NCBI GenBank assembly: GCA_015655165.1
Contig: JAATFN010000243.1
Coordinates: 1 to 8,412 of the forward strand
Reading direction: 5' to 3'
Source: Betaproteobacteria bacterium
GTDB lineage: Bacteria > Pseudomonadota > Gammaproteobacteria > Burkholderiales > Burkholderiaceae_D
DNA length: 8,412 nt
In this document: positions 1 to 7,342 of the stretch, in pieces
Layout of the letters: every line of letters starts with the position of its first letter
How positions within the stretch are numbered: position 1 is the stretch's first letter
Position numbers and translations under genes: made by a program
The notes under the pieces: generated by a model
What the model saw: only the letters and a program-made list of their open reading frames with translations
The model's database searches: none
What the model was told of the DNA's origin: nothing

Positions 1-120
1 AGGAATAACCGTCGAGAAACCGCAGTGTGCAATTAACACGAGGATGACAGCACAGGCACGTAATCCGTCGAGACCCGGAATGTAATCGTAAGAAGGTGAG
101 GCGGGTGCAGGTGTGATCAT
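1..120 (-). CDS. Acyltransferase family 3 protein (N-terminal end only)
   Basis: The first 40 codons of a gene that runs off the low end of the window; this frame is open from the ATG at 120 to base 1. The peptide begins MITPAPASPSYDYIPGLDG, followed by LRACAVILVLIAHCG. The pattern 'YIPGLDGLRA.AV..V...H.G' is the diagnostic start of membrane-bound acyltransferase-3 (OafA/YrhL) proteins; the histidine after the first hydrophobic segment is the conserved catalytic candidate. Such enzymes transfer acetyl or other acyl groups to surface or secreted polysaccharides at the inner membrane. Position at the end of this EPS operon, joined to the EpsL-like gene by ATGA (120-117), suggests O-acylation of the polymer. 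The start is supported by the overlap and by the motif beginning 13 residues in, although no strong ribosome binding site is seen. Confidence 0.85.
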   Translation of the reverse strand, partial: MITPAPASPSYDYIPGLDGLRACAVILVLIAHCGFSTVIP

Positions 121-1433
121 CGTAGATTATCCAGTTTGACACGTGCCCGGTTGTTACCTGTCATGTTTTCGAAACTGTAACGAATGCTGGCACGAAATAC
201 ACCATTGTTATGTTTGTTGGTACTACTTGATATTTCCTGTCTGCGATCGGCTTCAAGCCGCAAATTCAGACGTGGTGTCATGTCATAATCAAAACGCACA
301 CCCAGGCGCAGGATTTTGTTTTCTTGATTGATAAAGGCATAGCCTTGATTATTATTGGCACCACTATGGGTTTCATAACGTTCTTGTTCAATCGACGATA
401 AAAATGCAAAGCGCGTTTTAGGTGTGGACTCCCACATCATGCGCGCTTGTATGCCTCTGACTTGCAGGAAAAGCTTGTTGCCCGAGTCATCAATACTCTC
501 AGGTCGATCCCATAAACGTAGGGTAAACCACGTTTTAACCGAATAATGCCAGTCAGCACCTAATTCAAGAGCACGTAACCGGCGATTGTGCAACGTATCG
601 AATTTGCGTTGTACAGTGCCGAAGTGTCCCAGCAGAATGGTGTTTTCTGTATAGCGCCAAGCTGTGTCGACAAACAGTTCTCTGTCACGATAACCTGTAT
701 CGTAAGCATCCTGTTCCGCTTGGGTCCTAAGCGGAAAGTTGGTCTTGGTATGTTTGATACCTGCTAGCAATATCGACTTTGTACCTGGTTCATAACGAAT
801 TGCTAATTGATTTGCGTGGTTGTCACGGCTGTATGGCGTAATATTGTATTCATCGATAAACCGTAATGTCTGGCGCGTGACTGTAAAGGGAATATCAAAA
901 TGCGGTGTCACGCGTAATGCGATTTCAGCCTGATTTTCTGTGATATGCGGTAATTCAAGATCTGTTGACCGGTCAGGATTCGGTAAATTCAGACCCTGAC
1001 GTCCATCGCCTAACGCTTCGTAATAATCATACATTCTCTCATCATCGCGGTGGTATAACTTACCGCGCAAGAAACTGCTGAACTCCCATTGATACAACGC
1101 ATCCCATTGTTTTTTTGTATGTTCTAACCGGTTGAGTGTATCGAAACGGACCTTTGACGCAGAACCTGAAAGCAGCAAATAGCTACGTTCTGTGGGAAAC
1201 GGGATAAACAATGCAGCGCCCAGATCGGTAGACCAGGCAGAAGAGGAGACCTTTTGGGAATCGTTTTTTCCGAAAAGATACGGATTATCAAACCGGTACC
1301 AGCTCGTACCCCCTTGTAAAGCATATTCGATTGTTGCACTGGCAGGTTGCACCATGATGGCGCCACATAGCGCAACAGACCAGCGTATTAGCCGGTAGAA
1401 CAAACAAGGTAGCATGGTGGACTTTACAGGCAT
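117..1433 (-). CDS. epsL: EpsL-like outer-membrane beta-barrel protein of the EPS locus
   Basis: A 438-residue exported protein. The signal peptide has basic residues (RLIR), a hydrophobic core and an ASA cleavage site, so the mature protein starts near Thr34. The rest has alternating polar and hydrophobic short strands rich in aromatic residues with charged turns, as expected for an outer-membrane beta-barrel. Around residues 90-140 the order 'RFDTLNRLEHT...ALYQWEF.S.LRG.L' resembles the EpsL family of exosortase-B-associated EPS loci, thought to take part in polymer transport across the outer membrane. Near the C-terminus a candidate last strand (FRASIRYSF) is followed by 17 more residues ending in LDNLR, so the protein does not end on the usual aromatic residue. 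It starts 15 bases after the glycosidase gene and ends in an ATGA overlap with the acyltransferase gene. The family name is from remembered pattern similarity; a generic outer-membrane barrel is the alternative. Confidence 0.75.
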   Translation of the reverse strand: MPVKSTMLPCLFYRLIRWSVALCGAIMVQPASATIEYALQGGTSWYRFDNPYLFGKNDSQKVSSSAWSTDLGAALFIPFPTERSYLLLSGSASKVRFDTLNRLEHTKKQWDALYQWEFSSFLRGKLYHRDDERMYDYYEALGDGRQGLNLPNPDRSTDLELPHITENQAEIALRVTPHFDIPFTVTRQTLRFIDEYNITPYSRDNHANQLAIRYEPGTKSILLAGIKHTKTNFPLRTQAEQDAYDTGYRDRELFVDTAWRYTENTILLGHFGTVQRKFDTLHNRRLRALELGADWHYSVKTWFTLRLWDRPESIDDSGNKLFLQVRGIQARMMWESTPKTRFAFLSSIEQERYETHSGANNNQGYAFINQENKILRLGVRFDYDMTPRLNLRLEADRRQEISSSTNKHNNGVFRASIRYSFENMTGNNRARVKLDNLR

Positions 1434-1438
1434 ACAGA

Positions 1439-1442
1439 TCTC
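1439..1442 (-). promoter_or_regulatory. Ribosome binding site of the epsL-like gene
   Basis: GAGA on the minus strand, within ACGAGATCTGT, lies 5 bases before the ATG at 1433. It occupies the only true intergenic gap of the window (15 bases, 1434-1448). It supports the first ATG rather than the second one six codons later. Confidence 0.45.
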
Positions 1443-1448
1443 GTTGCG

Positions 1449-3827
1449 TTAAGGTGTATTCATCACGATTTCATACCACAAGCTGGTTTGCACTTCAGTC
1501 GCTTGCAACATGATGACGGCTTTACCGTCTTGTATCGTCATTTGTGCTGCTTCTAATGCAGGCAGACGCTCGCCACGCGCGTTTAACGGATAAACGGTCA
1601 AACGCCGCTGATTCAGCGGCACGGTTAGTTGCAATTGTGTGCGTTCCATCCATACAGGTCCTTGCACATCACGTGCACCGGAAGGTTTGTCAATGGCAGA
1701 TGTATCCTGTTCGAGCGTGAACCATTGGTTTTGCCCTTTATAACGGATGATTTGTTTTGGGCGGTATGGCATGGATCCTGGCTGTGTGCCGGTCACAGCA
1801 CCTGAAACGGTCACAAGCATATGTTGCGTATGTACTAAGGGCTGGTTGTCCAGCGCATTGATCAATAGCGCAACATAGCCACGTCCTTTGGTCAGCATAT
1901 CAACAGCAAATGACTCGTCTATGGTAACAGGCCCATCGGGCAATACCCCGAATATACCTTTGGCAAATGGTGTGCGCAAGAACAGGATATTGTGATCATT
2001 GAGTGATAATGCCGGCGTTGTTGACCCTGCTCCCGGTATTACCGTATTCGATGTGTTTGCTACCTCGGACAGATTGATGGCCAGTTGTGTATTGCCGACT
2101 GTTTCGGGTGTGATGCCGTATTTCAATTGAAGGTGGGCGGCTAATGCGCCAACGTCGCGTGACGCTGCAATCGCAACACGCGTTACTGCCGGAATGGGGA
2201 CCGTCAAGCGTTTAGTCAGCGCGGGAAATTGTGCTTGGCGAAACAATAATGCACTTTGACCTGTGAGTGCGAATTTCCCCCAATCCCCACTCAACGTGAA
2301 ATTCGATGGCGTATCCGACCAGTTGTCGCCATCCATATAGTCAAAGAAAAACAGTCCATCCCAGTCTTGTGCCGCAGCTACCGCTGCCATTAACGGCTGA
2401 ATGACAGCACTTTGGCGGTTCGGAAAAGGATAGTTGAATTCACTGATGACAAACGGTTTTTGGCTATCACGATGAAATGCTAATGCCAGAAGACGGTTCA
2501 ACTCGGTTTTGTTTAATGGTGTATCGTGCATGCGCCAGTCATATCTGTCCCATGCGGCACCCGGATAATCGGGGTGGTCAATGTAAAAATGCTCGTCGAT
2601 ATAGTCCATCTGCGCGTGGGAATCGAAATTGAGTACGCCACCATAGCCCATTTGAGTGCCGGTGACAGGCACAAGTGCATCGGTTTCGTCTTTGACAACC
2701 TGGCGCAGACGATTCAGATACGTTTTGTCGGTATCCGATAAAAAACGCAGAAAATCATAACGACGTTTTGCCTGAGGGGTGTCTTCGACGTTGCCTGGAT
2801 CTGTCACGCCTGTGATTGTTTGCATGAGTGGTTTGAGTTTGCGCTCAATGCGTTCTTGCAAATGGTTCAATGCGCTAAATGCCACATCATCGTTGTCGGT
2901 TGGTGTCAGTAGGGCAATGGTGCCTTTAACAGCGGGGCATTCCCCCCAGATATGACAAGCCTTTTGGGTTGAACCATAACGTTTTATCAGCCATGTCTGC
3001 CATTGTTGTTGCAGTTCTGGTGCATAGTTCGGTGGTACAGCCGCTTTCCATTCGCGTCGTTGCCATGCTGCCAGTAGCGACGATTCATTATTGATTTCAA
3101 CCATCGCAAGTCCTGCATAACCACGCAGATTCAATGCTTGTAGTAATTGTCTTGCATACGTTTCTTGTAATGCGACCATGCGCGGGTAATACACGTGGAC
3201 AGATGCGCCGTAGGTTTCGTTTTCTGCGTTGTTCTCGAAGACGGGGACATGGTCTACAGAGGCGCGAAAGCTGTAGCTGACGTGCAAATTGATGTTTACA
3301 TACAATCCTTCCTGACCTAAAACACGAATGAAATTCGCCAGACGTGTTAGCGCTATTTGATTGAATGTGGGGTAGGCATCTGGTGTTAACAGGCTACGTG
3401 GTGGATTGGTTTCTTTGCCGGGTGACGTATCCATGTGATGTAAACGCACGGCATTAAAACCCAGTTTGCGCAAACGCTTGGCAAGCCTGGTGGCCTCCTG
3501 GCCGGATGGGAAATTGGTCGCAAAACTCAAATTTACACCATATAAACGCACGCGCGTGTCGTCTGCAGTATTGGCCTGAAGATCTTTGCCGACCCGGTAA
3601 AAATGACCATCCCTTGCAAATAGTTTATCGGCTGGTGTCAGTGCTGCATTTAATGATGAGCGGTCAGGTGCGCCAGTTAACCCGTCCTGATCAATCGTCA
3701 ACGAGAAATAGGACTGGTGATTATCATCGGTTGTAAACACAGGTGTCTGTGCTATTGCCGTTGTGGCGGTGTTTGTCAGGCAAAGTACGCTCAGTATGGC
3801 CAACAGATTTTTGGGCAATCGATACAT
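1449..3827 (-). CDS. Exported clan GH-A glycoside hydrolase (cellulase-like)
   Basis: A 792-residue secreted enzyme. A signal peptide is visible (KNLLAILSVLCLT core, AIA cleavage site near residue 26). The central part, about residues 90-500, reads as a TIM-barrel glycosidase: RLYGVN, GFNAVRLHH (near 123-131), GLYVNINLH, then MVEINNES with acid/base candidate Glu248, DEHFYIDHP with His413, and FVISEFNYP with nucleophile candidate Glu463, followed by GLFFFDYMDGDNW. The spacing of the two glutamates fits clan GH-A (GH5-like). The last 250 or so residues look like beta-sandwich domains, ending in LTVYPLNARGERLPAL and a WYEIV strand. The mature protein appears to have only two cysteines, six residues apart (CHIWGEC), a possible disulfide. 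The location in the operon suggests it trims, edits or releases the EPS in the periplasm or outside. The start may be ATG at 3827 (TGATG junction) or GTG one codon upstream at 3830. The substrate is unknown. Confidence 0.85.
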   Translation of the reverse strand: MYRLPKNLLAILSVLCLTNTATTAIAQTPVFTTDDNHQSYFSLTIDQDGLTGAPDRSSLNAALTPADKLFARDGHFYRVGKDLQANTADDTRVRLYGVNLSFATNFPSGQEATRLAKRLRKLGFNAVRLHHMDTSPGKETNPPRSLLTPDAYPTFNQIALTRLANFIRVLGQEGLYVNINLHVSYSFRASVDHVPVFENNAENETYGASVHVYYPRMVALQETYARQLLQALNLRGYAGLAMVEINNESSLLAAWQRREWKAAVPPNYAPELQQQWQTWLIKRYGSTQKACHIWGECPAVKGTIALLTPTDNDDVAFSALNHLQERIERKLKPLMQTITGVTDPGNVEDTPQAKRRYDFLRFLSDTDKTYLNRLRQVVKDETDALVPVTGTQMGYGGVLNFDSHAQMDYIDEHFYIDHPDYPGAAWDRYDWRMHDTPLNKTELNRLLALAFHRDSQKPFVISEFNYPFPNRQSAVIQPLMAAVAAAQDWDGLFFFDYMDGDNWSDTPSNFTLSGDWGKFALTGQSALLFRQAQFPALTKRLTVPIPAVTRVAIAASRDVGALAAHLQLKYGITPETVGNTQLAINLSEVANTSNTVIPGAGSTTPALSLNDHNILFLRTPFAKGIFGVLPDGPVTIDESFAVDMLTKGRGYVALLINALDNQPLVHTQHMLVTVSGAVTGTQPGSMPYRPKQIIRYKGQNQWFTLEQDTSAIDKPSGARDVQGPVWMERTQLQLTVPLNQRRLTVYPLNARGERLPALEAAQMTIQDGKAVIMLQATEVQTSLWYEIVMNTP

Positions 3828-5161
3828 CACACACCACGCGTTATATTAGAGGTTGATTGTGTTGCGTCAGCTTGTACTATCCGATGTACTGTCAGGCGTG
3901 AAGAGATGATGACAGAAGAAAAGATGAACAGGATATTCTGAAAGCTGATACCTCTAAAAAGTTCACTTTCCGAGATATTACTGATCAGAATAAAAATAAA
4001 CAGAATCCAGTGAATCGCAGCATCCTCACGATCGACCTTGATAAATCGTACCAAATTGACGATATGAAATACCATGATACCTATAAACAGACCAATGCCC
4101 ACGAAACCCAGTTCGTTTAAAATATCGATATAACCGTTATGTGATTGCAATGGTACCCAATGCAAAAAATCGATAATGTATTGGGAAGCACTACCTTCAC
4201 CGAGCCAGAATGCACCATAACCCACGCCCAGCCAGGGATGTTTGTGAATTTCCAGCAAAACCAATTCCCATATTTCGGTACGTCCTGTCAGATCGACTGA
4301 TTTATTGAAGAAATAGTGGATCGGATAGAAAATTTCCTCCCAGTCGGGAAGGCGGCTCTCGAAGATGTAAAACAGCATCAGACCAGAGGTAATGGTTATG
4401 GCGATGACCAGCATCAGCCGTGAACCGTCAAATAGGCCTACCAAGTGACGTTTTCTGAGGAGCAGGTACAAACTACAGCACAGTAAAAATACCAGCAGTG
4501 CAGTTGTACTTTTGGTCATGATCAGCAGTAACAAGCTAAATAGGACACTTGCAATACAGATGGTAGACGGTATTCTTTTTTCAAAAATCTGTCGTACCCA
4601 GAAAATCGCACACAAAGCGGAGATGGCACCGAGGCCATTTTTTTGTGGGAGAATGCCGCGCCACGCATGATTTAATTGTGCATCGATACCGATATTGGGC
4701 ATTGTTAATACAATCACAATCGACAACAGTATTAATGCTGTAAATGTTGCCAATAGCGTATCAATGAACTGTCTTGGGTGCCCGATAGGTGGTGAAATAG
4801 CAATCGCAACAATGATGAGGCCGACGAGTTGTATTACACGCTTTAAGGTAACAATCGGTTCTGGCGACCACAATATGGTGGTTGCACAGTAAAGTACAAA
4901 CAGAATCAGAAACGGATTCAGGTTGCGTAAATGGATGATACTCCAGTATTGATGGCGCCATGCCAGCCATGAGCCAATCAGAAAAATCGAACCGAACTGG
5001 ATCTGGAAAATACGCGACCCTTCAGCATAACTACCGCGTGGATTGACTTGGCTCCAGTCAAATCCGGCCGGTAACAATGAAAAAACGATACACAGCACAA
5101 TCAAGAGATAGACTGTCAATAGATTTTTTCTTGCTGGAAAAATGTCAGTTGCCATATTCAT
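3827..5161 (-). CDS. O-antigen ligase/polymerase family membrane protein (Wzy/WaaL-like)
   Basis: A 444-residue inner-membrane protein with roughly ten to twelve hydrophobic segments and one large hydrophilic loop in its second half (about residues 268-340), the hallmark of the Wzy_C/O-antigen ligase superfamily. Family motifs visible are RGILPQKNGLG at 168-178, LTGRTEIWE at 291-299, HPWLGVGYGAFW at 308-319 and HNGYIDILNELG at 341-352. The periplasmic-loop arginine R294 and histidine H341 are candidate functional residues. In an EPS locus with a flippase and an EpsF/EpsG pair, the likelier role is Wzy-type polymerisation of repeat units in the periplasm rather than ligation to lipid A core, but sequence alone does not separate the two. 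The ATG at 5161 overlaps the glycosyltransferase by 17 bases; a second ATG two codons in is an alternative start. The end is fused to the next gene as TGATG. Confidence 0.85.
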   Translation of the reverse strand: MNMATDIFPARKNLLTVYLLIVLCIVFSLLPAGFDWSQVNPRGSYAEGSRIFQIQFGSIFLIGSWLAWRHQYWSIIHLRNLNPFLILFVLYCATTILWSPEPIVTLKRVIQLVGLIIVAIAISPPIGHPRQFIDTLLATFTALILLSIVIVLTMPNIGIDAQLNHAWRGILPQKNGLGAISALCAIFWVRQIFEKRIPSTICIASVLFSLLLLIMTKSTTALLVFLLCCSLYLLLRKRHLVGLFDGSRLMLVIAITITSGLMLFYIFESRLPDWEEIFYPIHYFFNKSVDLTGRTEIWELVLLEIHKHPWLGVGYGAFWLGEGSASQYIIDFLHWVPLQSHNGYIDILNELGFVGIGLFIGIMVFHIVNLVRFIKVDREDAAIHWILFIFILISNISESELFRGISFQNILFIFSSVIISSRLTVHRIVQADATQSTSNITRGV

Positions 5162-6077
5162 GGTAGCGGTGTCCGGCTAATGCACTGAGTTTGCCGCATT
5201 GCCCACTACTGATACGTAACCAGGTAATGGCGGTAATTCTTGAAAAAGGCAACGCGAGTAGTGTTAATACCACGGCAATAGCCAATTGTATGGCGCCACG
5301 CCCTCCCAGATAGAGGGCGCGTCGCAGATATGGCATACCGGAGAGTCTTGCTGTTTCAGACAATATATAGGTTTGTCCTAAACGGTAAGAACGTCGTATC
5401 AGCCACGGTAAATTCGCACGTGAGCTTGGCACTTCTTCCGTGACAGTTGCCTCGTCACACCAGATCAATGTAGCACCCTGAGCGATCATATCCCGAAACA
5501 ACATTGTGTCTTCCGCACCTGTACGACCGAAATTCGTGTCAAATGGTCCGTGAATATTTTTTAGACATGCACGACGAATCAATACATTGCCTGTGCGTGC
5601 ATCTTGCGTGGTGATGATGGTACCTGTTTGGAAGCGGCGGCGATAAAAGAAATTCCCTTTGATAATCCATGAAGGTGTCGTGTCGGTATAACGTGGCAAT
5701 ACCGGCCCGAAAACAGCGTCAGCATCATAGGTTTTCTGGGTGTGAATCATGGATAAAATCCAGTTTGCGTCAGGCATTTCATCATCATCGATGAATAATA
5801 CCCAAGTGCCTTGTGCTTTCCCCACAGCCGCGTTTCTTGCGACTGCAATATTGGGTGTTGTTTCTGCAAGGCTATATAGTGGATAGGGAAGTTGATTGTG
5901 CCACTTCTGCAATACTGGTCTGGCCGAGCCTTGTGGGTCGTTATCGACGACGATCACTTCGATTTGCAAGGTGCCGGTCTGCTGTAATGTCAGTGCATCC
6001 AATAAACCATCGAGTAATGCTGCACGCTTGAAGGTGCAGATACAAATACTGATATCGACATGCGGTGGTGTATTCAT
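5145..6077 (-). CDS. Family 2 glycosyltransferase
   Basis: A 310-residue GT-A fold glycosyltransferase that would transfer a sugar from a nucleotide-sugar donor to the growing lipid-linked EPS repeat unit at the cytoplasmic face of the inner membrane. The start of the GT2 fold is at residues 8-18 (DISICICTFKR). Other motifs are VVDNDP at 43-48, NIAVARN at 76-82, the metal-binding FIDDDE at 95-100, the acceptor-side GAED at 187-190 with the candidate catalytic base Asp190, and a later EEVPSSR. The C-terminal third has a basic RRSYRLGQTY region and a hydrophobic segment (AIQLAIAVVLTLLALPF) likely to anchor the enzyme to the membrane. The start overlaps the flippase stop as ATGA and is preceded by GAGG. 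The end overlaps the next gene by 17 bases. Donor sugar and linkage cannot be read from the sequence. Confidence 0.9.
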   Translation of the reverse strand: MNTPPHVDISICICTFKRAALLDGLLDALTLQQTGTLQIEVIVVDNDPQGSARPVLQKWHNQLPYPLYSLAETTPNIAVARNAAVGKAQGTWVLFIDDDEMPDANWILSMIHTQKTYDADAVFGPVLPRYTDTTPSWIIKGNFFYRRRFQTGTIITTQDARTGNVLIRRACLKNIHGPFDTNFGRTGAEDTMLFRDMIAQGATLIWCDEATVTEEVPSSRANLPWLIRRSYRLGQTYILSETARLSGMPYLRRALYLGGRGAIQLAIAVVLTLLALPFSRITAITWLRISSGQCGKLSALAGHRYHEYGN

Positions 6078-6517
6078 CGGTGATGCCTCGTCATTGGCAG
6101 GAAAAACCCCCAGATCAGAATCAAATCGAATATTTCGACAATCACCAGTGCTGCAACAGCCCCCCATGCGCCATAGGATGGAATCAATAGCAGGCTGGCA
6201 ATTAACATCACGATCAGACTGGCCACACCACTGATTAACAATTGTTTATATCTGTCATTGCTGCTTAACCATGATGAGCCGACCCAGCGGGCAGCATTGA
6301 CGGCAAAATAAAAGCCCCAGGCCAGCACTAATGGCGTTGAGTTTTGATATTGGGGACCTAATACATGTGTTTGCAACCACGGCAGCATGAACCACAAGAT
6401 CGCGACATAGAGGGCAGTTAATGCTTCCATGCTAATCACAGACACTGATGCCAGGCGGTTTAACTGTGTCCAGTTTTTAGCGGCATACAAGCGACTGGCA
6501 ATTGGTCTGGCAATCCG
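6074..6517 (-). pseudogene. Wzx-like flippase, C-terminal part downstream of the nonsense codon
   Basis: This is the continuation, in the same frame, of the flippase gene after the TAA at 6520-6518. It encodes about 147 codons with at least three to four more membrane segments, including ALTALYVAILWFMLPWL, PLVLAWGFYFAVNAARWVG and a long hydrophobic stretch near the end, then the short tail PMTRHHR. No ATG with a ribosome binding site opens it. The first possible initiator after the stop is a TTG at 6490, with no visible Shine-Dalgarno sequence, so a separate protein of 138 residues is possible but unsupported. The sequence shows no further damage, suggesting that the nonsense change is recent or an error. 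The end overlaps the next gene by ATGA (6077-6074), as expected for the native end of an intact operon gene. Confidence 0.7.
6086..6089 (-). promoter_or_regulatory. Ribosome binding site of the GT2 gene
   Basis: GAGG on the minus strand lies 8 bases before the ATG at 6077. It supports the ATG at 6077 rather than the in-frame ATG 30 codons further upstream at 6167, whose extra residues would read through the flippase end and do not resemble a glycosyltransferase N-terminus. Confidence 0.55.
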
Positions 6518-6520
6518 TTA
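6518..6520 (-). other. In-frame TAA interrupting the flippase reading frame
   Basis: On the minus strand the frame reads tgg taa cgg att gcc, so Trp274 is followed by a stop and then by R-I-A-R-P-I-A-S-R-L-Y-A-A-K in the same frame. Because both sides share one frame, the change is a base substitution (or an indel of a multiple of three), not a frameshift. A CAA (Gln) codon changed to TAA by one transition is the simplest ancestor, but GAA, AAA and other codons are also possible. A sequencing error cannot be excluded from one sequence. Confidence 0.85.
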
Positions 6521-7342
6521 CCAAGCCAATACACACAATGAAATCGGCATCAACAACAAGCGTGCAGCATTTAAATCTGCAACCGCTGTAATACCCAAAA
6601 AGGCAGCTGCTAGAAACAAATAGCTGTAGTTGGTCAGCCAAGCAACGAGCGCACCTGGTAATGCCCATTTACCGCGTTGCCAGATTTCAGAGATTGTTTG
6701 TTGTTTTGTCGTGAGTTTTCCCTGACCGGTTTGCAATATGCCTTTGCCAAGGGATAAGCCGATAATGTTGGCACCGCCCAGCATCATCATAATGCCGGCG
6801 ACAGTGAGTTGTCTGGACAAGACAAGAATCGCCACGCCGCATAAAACGGCAATCACGTAGCCACTATCAATGAACAAGACTTTATGGGGAGCACCTTCGA
6901 TAAAACTGACGCTGCGCAGATATTCTCTTTGGGCATTCAAAAAGATATAAAAAGCAAATGCTATTCCGATTAACCATGGTTGGGAGTCGGTATCGGTGAC
7001 ATAGACAGCAATGCTGCTGCCAATACCGAACAACAATGCCAATAATATATTGAGAGAAAATTGCAGGTGGTGCAGTTGTGCAAACAACTGCAAGCGCTGT
7101 ATATGTGTTTTACCAGGCGCGATGGTGGTAAGCGGGCTAGTAATTAATGCCTCGGCAACGGTAGAAACAAAAATACCGACAACATAAATTTGCGAATACA
7201 GTCCGTATGTCTCTTTAGTCGCCAAGCGAATGAGTACCAAGCCCACAACCAGATTCAAGGCACTCAATATTGCCTGATCGAACAACGAGGTGAGCGAGTG
7301 AATAAACAGACGTCTGTTATTCAGCTCTTTTTCTTGAACCAT
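6518..7342 (-). CDS. Wzx-like polysaccharide flippase, N-terminal part (premature stop)
   Basis: A 274-residue hydrophobic protein with about eight predicted membrane segments, beginning with a short charged N-terminus (MVQEKELNNRR) and then SLFDQAILSALNLVVGLVLI. The layout and the early 'F.DQ......N......L.R......YG.Y' pattern match oligosaccharide flippases of the MATE/Wzx (RfbX) superfamily, which move lipid-linked repeat units across the inner membrane. Wzx proteins usually have about 12-14 helices and more than 400 residues. Here translation stops at a TAA right after ...VLAW, and the same reading frame continues open to 6074 with further flippase-like helices. The full frame would be 423 codons, a normal family length, so the gene looks interrupted by one nonsense codon. 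The start overlaps epsG by 22 bases and has only a weak ribosome binding site. Family assignment is by topology and context, since Wzx sequences diverge strongly. Confidence 0.75.
   Translation of the reverse strand: MVQEKELNNRRLFIHSLTSLFDQAILSALNLVVGLVLIRLATKETYGLYSQIYVVGIFVSTVAEALITSPLTTIAPGKTHIQRLQLFAQLHHLQFSLNILLALLFGIGSSIAVYVTDTDSQPWLIGIAFAFYIFLNAQREYLRSVSFIEGAPHKVLFIDSGYVIAVLCGVAILVLSRQLTVAGIMMMLGGANIIGLSLGKGILQTGQGKLTTKQQTISEIWQRGKWALPGALVAWLTNYSYLFLAAAFLGITAVADLNAARLLLMPISLCVLAW

Noticed and set aside
1604..1620. Perfect inverted repeat gccgctga-t-tcagcggc, considered as a hairpin or operator.
   Set aside because: It lies inside the glycosidase coding frame, leaves only one base for a loop, and has no T-run on either side, so it is not a terminator. 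It most likely arises from codon choice.
5299..5319. Hairpin with 7-base arms (cgccctc / gagggcg) and 7-base loop, beside the palindrome tggcgcca at 5291-5298.
   Set aside because: It is inside the glycosyltransferase coding region and no T-tract follows on either strand. An mRNA structure is possible, but nothing supports a regulatory role.
6075..6167. Longer glycosyltransferase starting at the in-frame ATG at 6167.
   Set aside because: The 30 extra residues overlap the flippase coding end, are cysteine-rich and do not look like a GT2 N-terminus. The ATG at 6077 has a GAGG site and an ATGA overlap.
5896..6234. 112-codon plus-strand open frame opposite the glycosyltransferase and flippase genes.
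   Set aside because: It is antisense to two well-supported genes across their junction, has no recognisable motif or ribosome binding site, and reads as a shadow of the opposite strand.
6490..6518. Frameshift as the cause of the split flippase.
   Set aside because: Both halves are in the same reading frame (their starts differ by a multiple of three), so a substitution to TAA explains the break and a frameshift does not.
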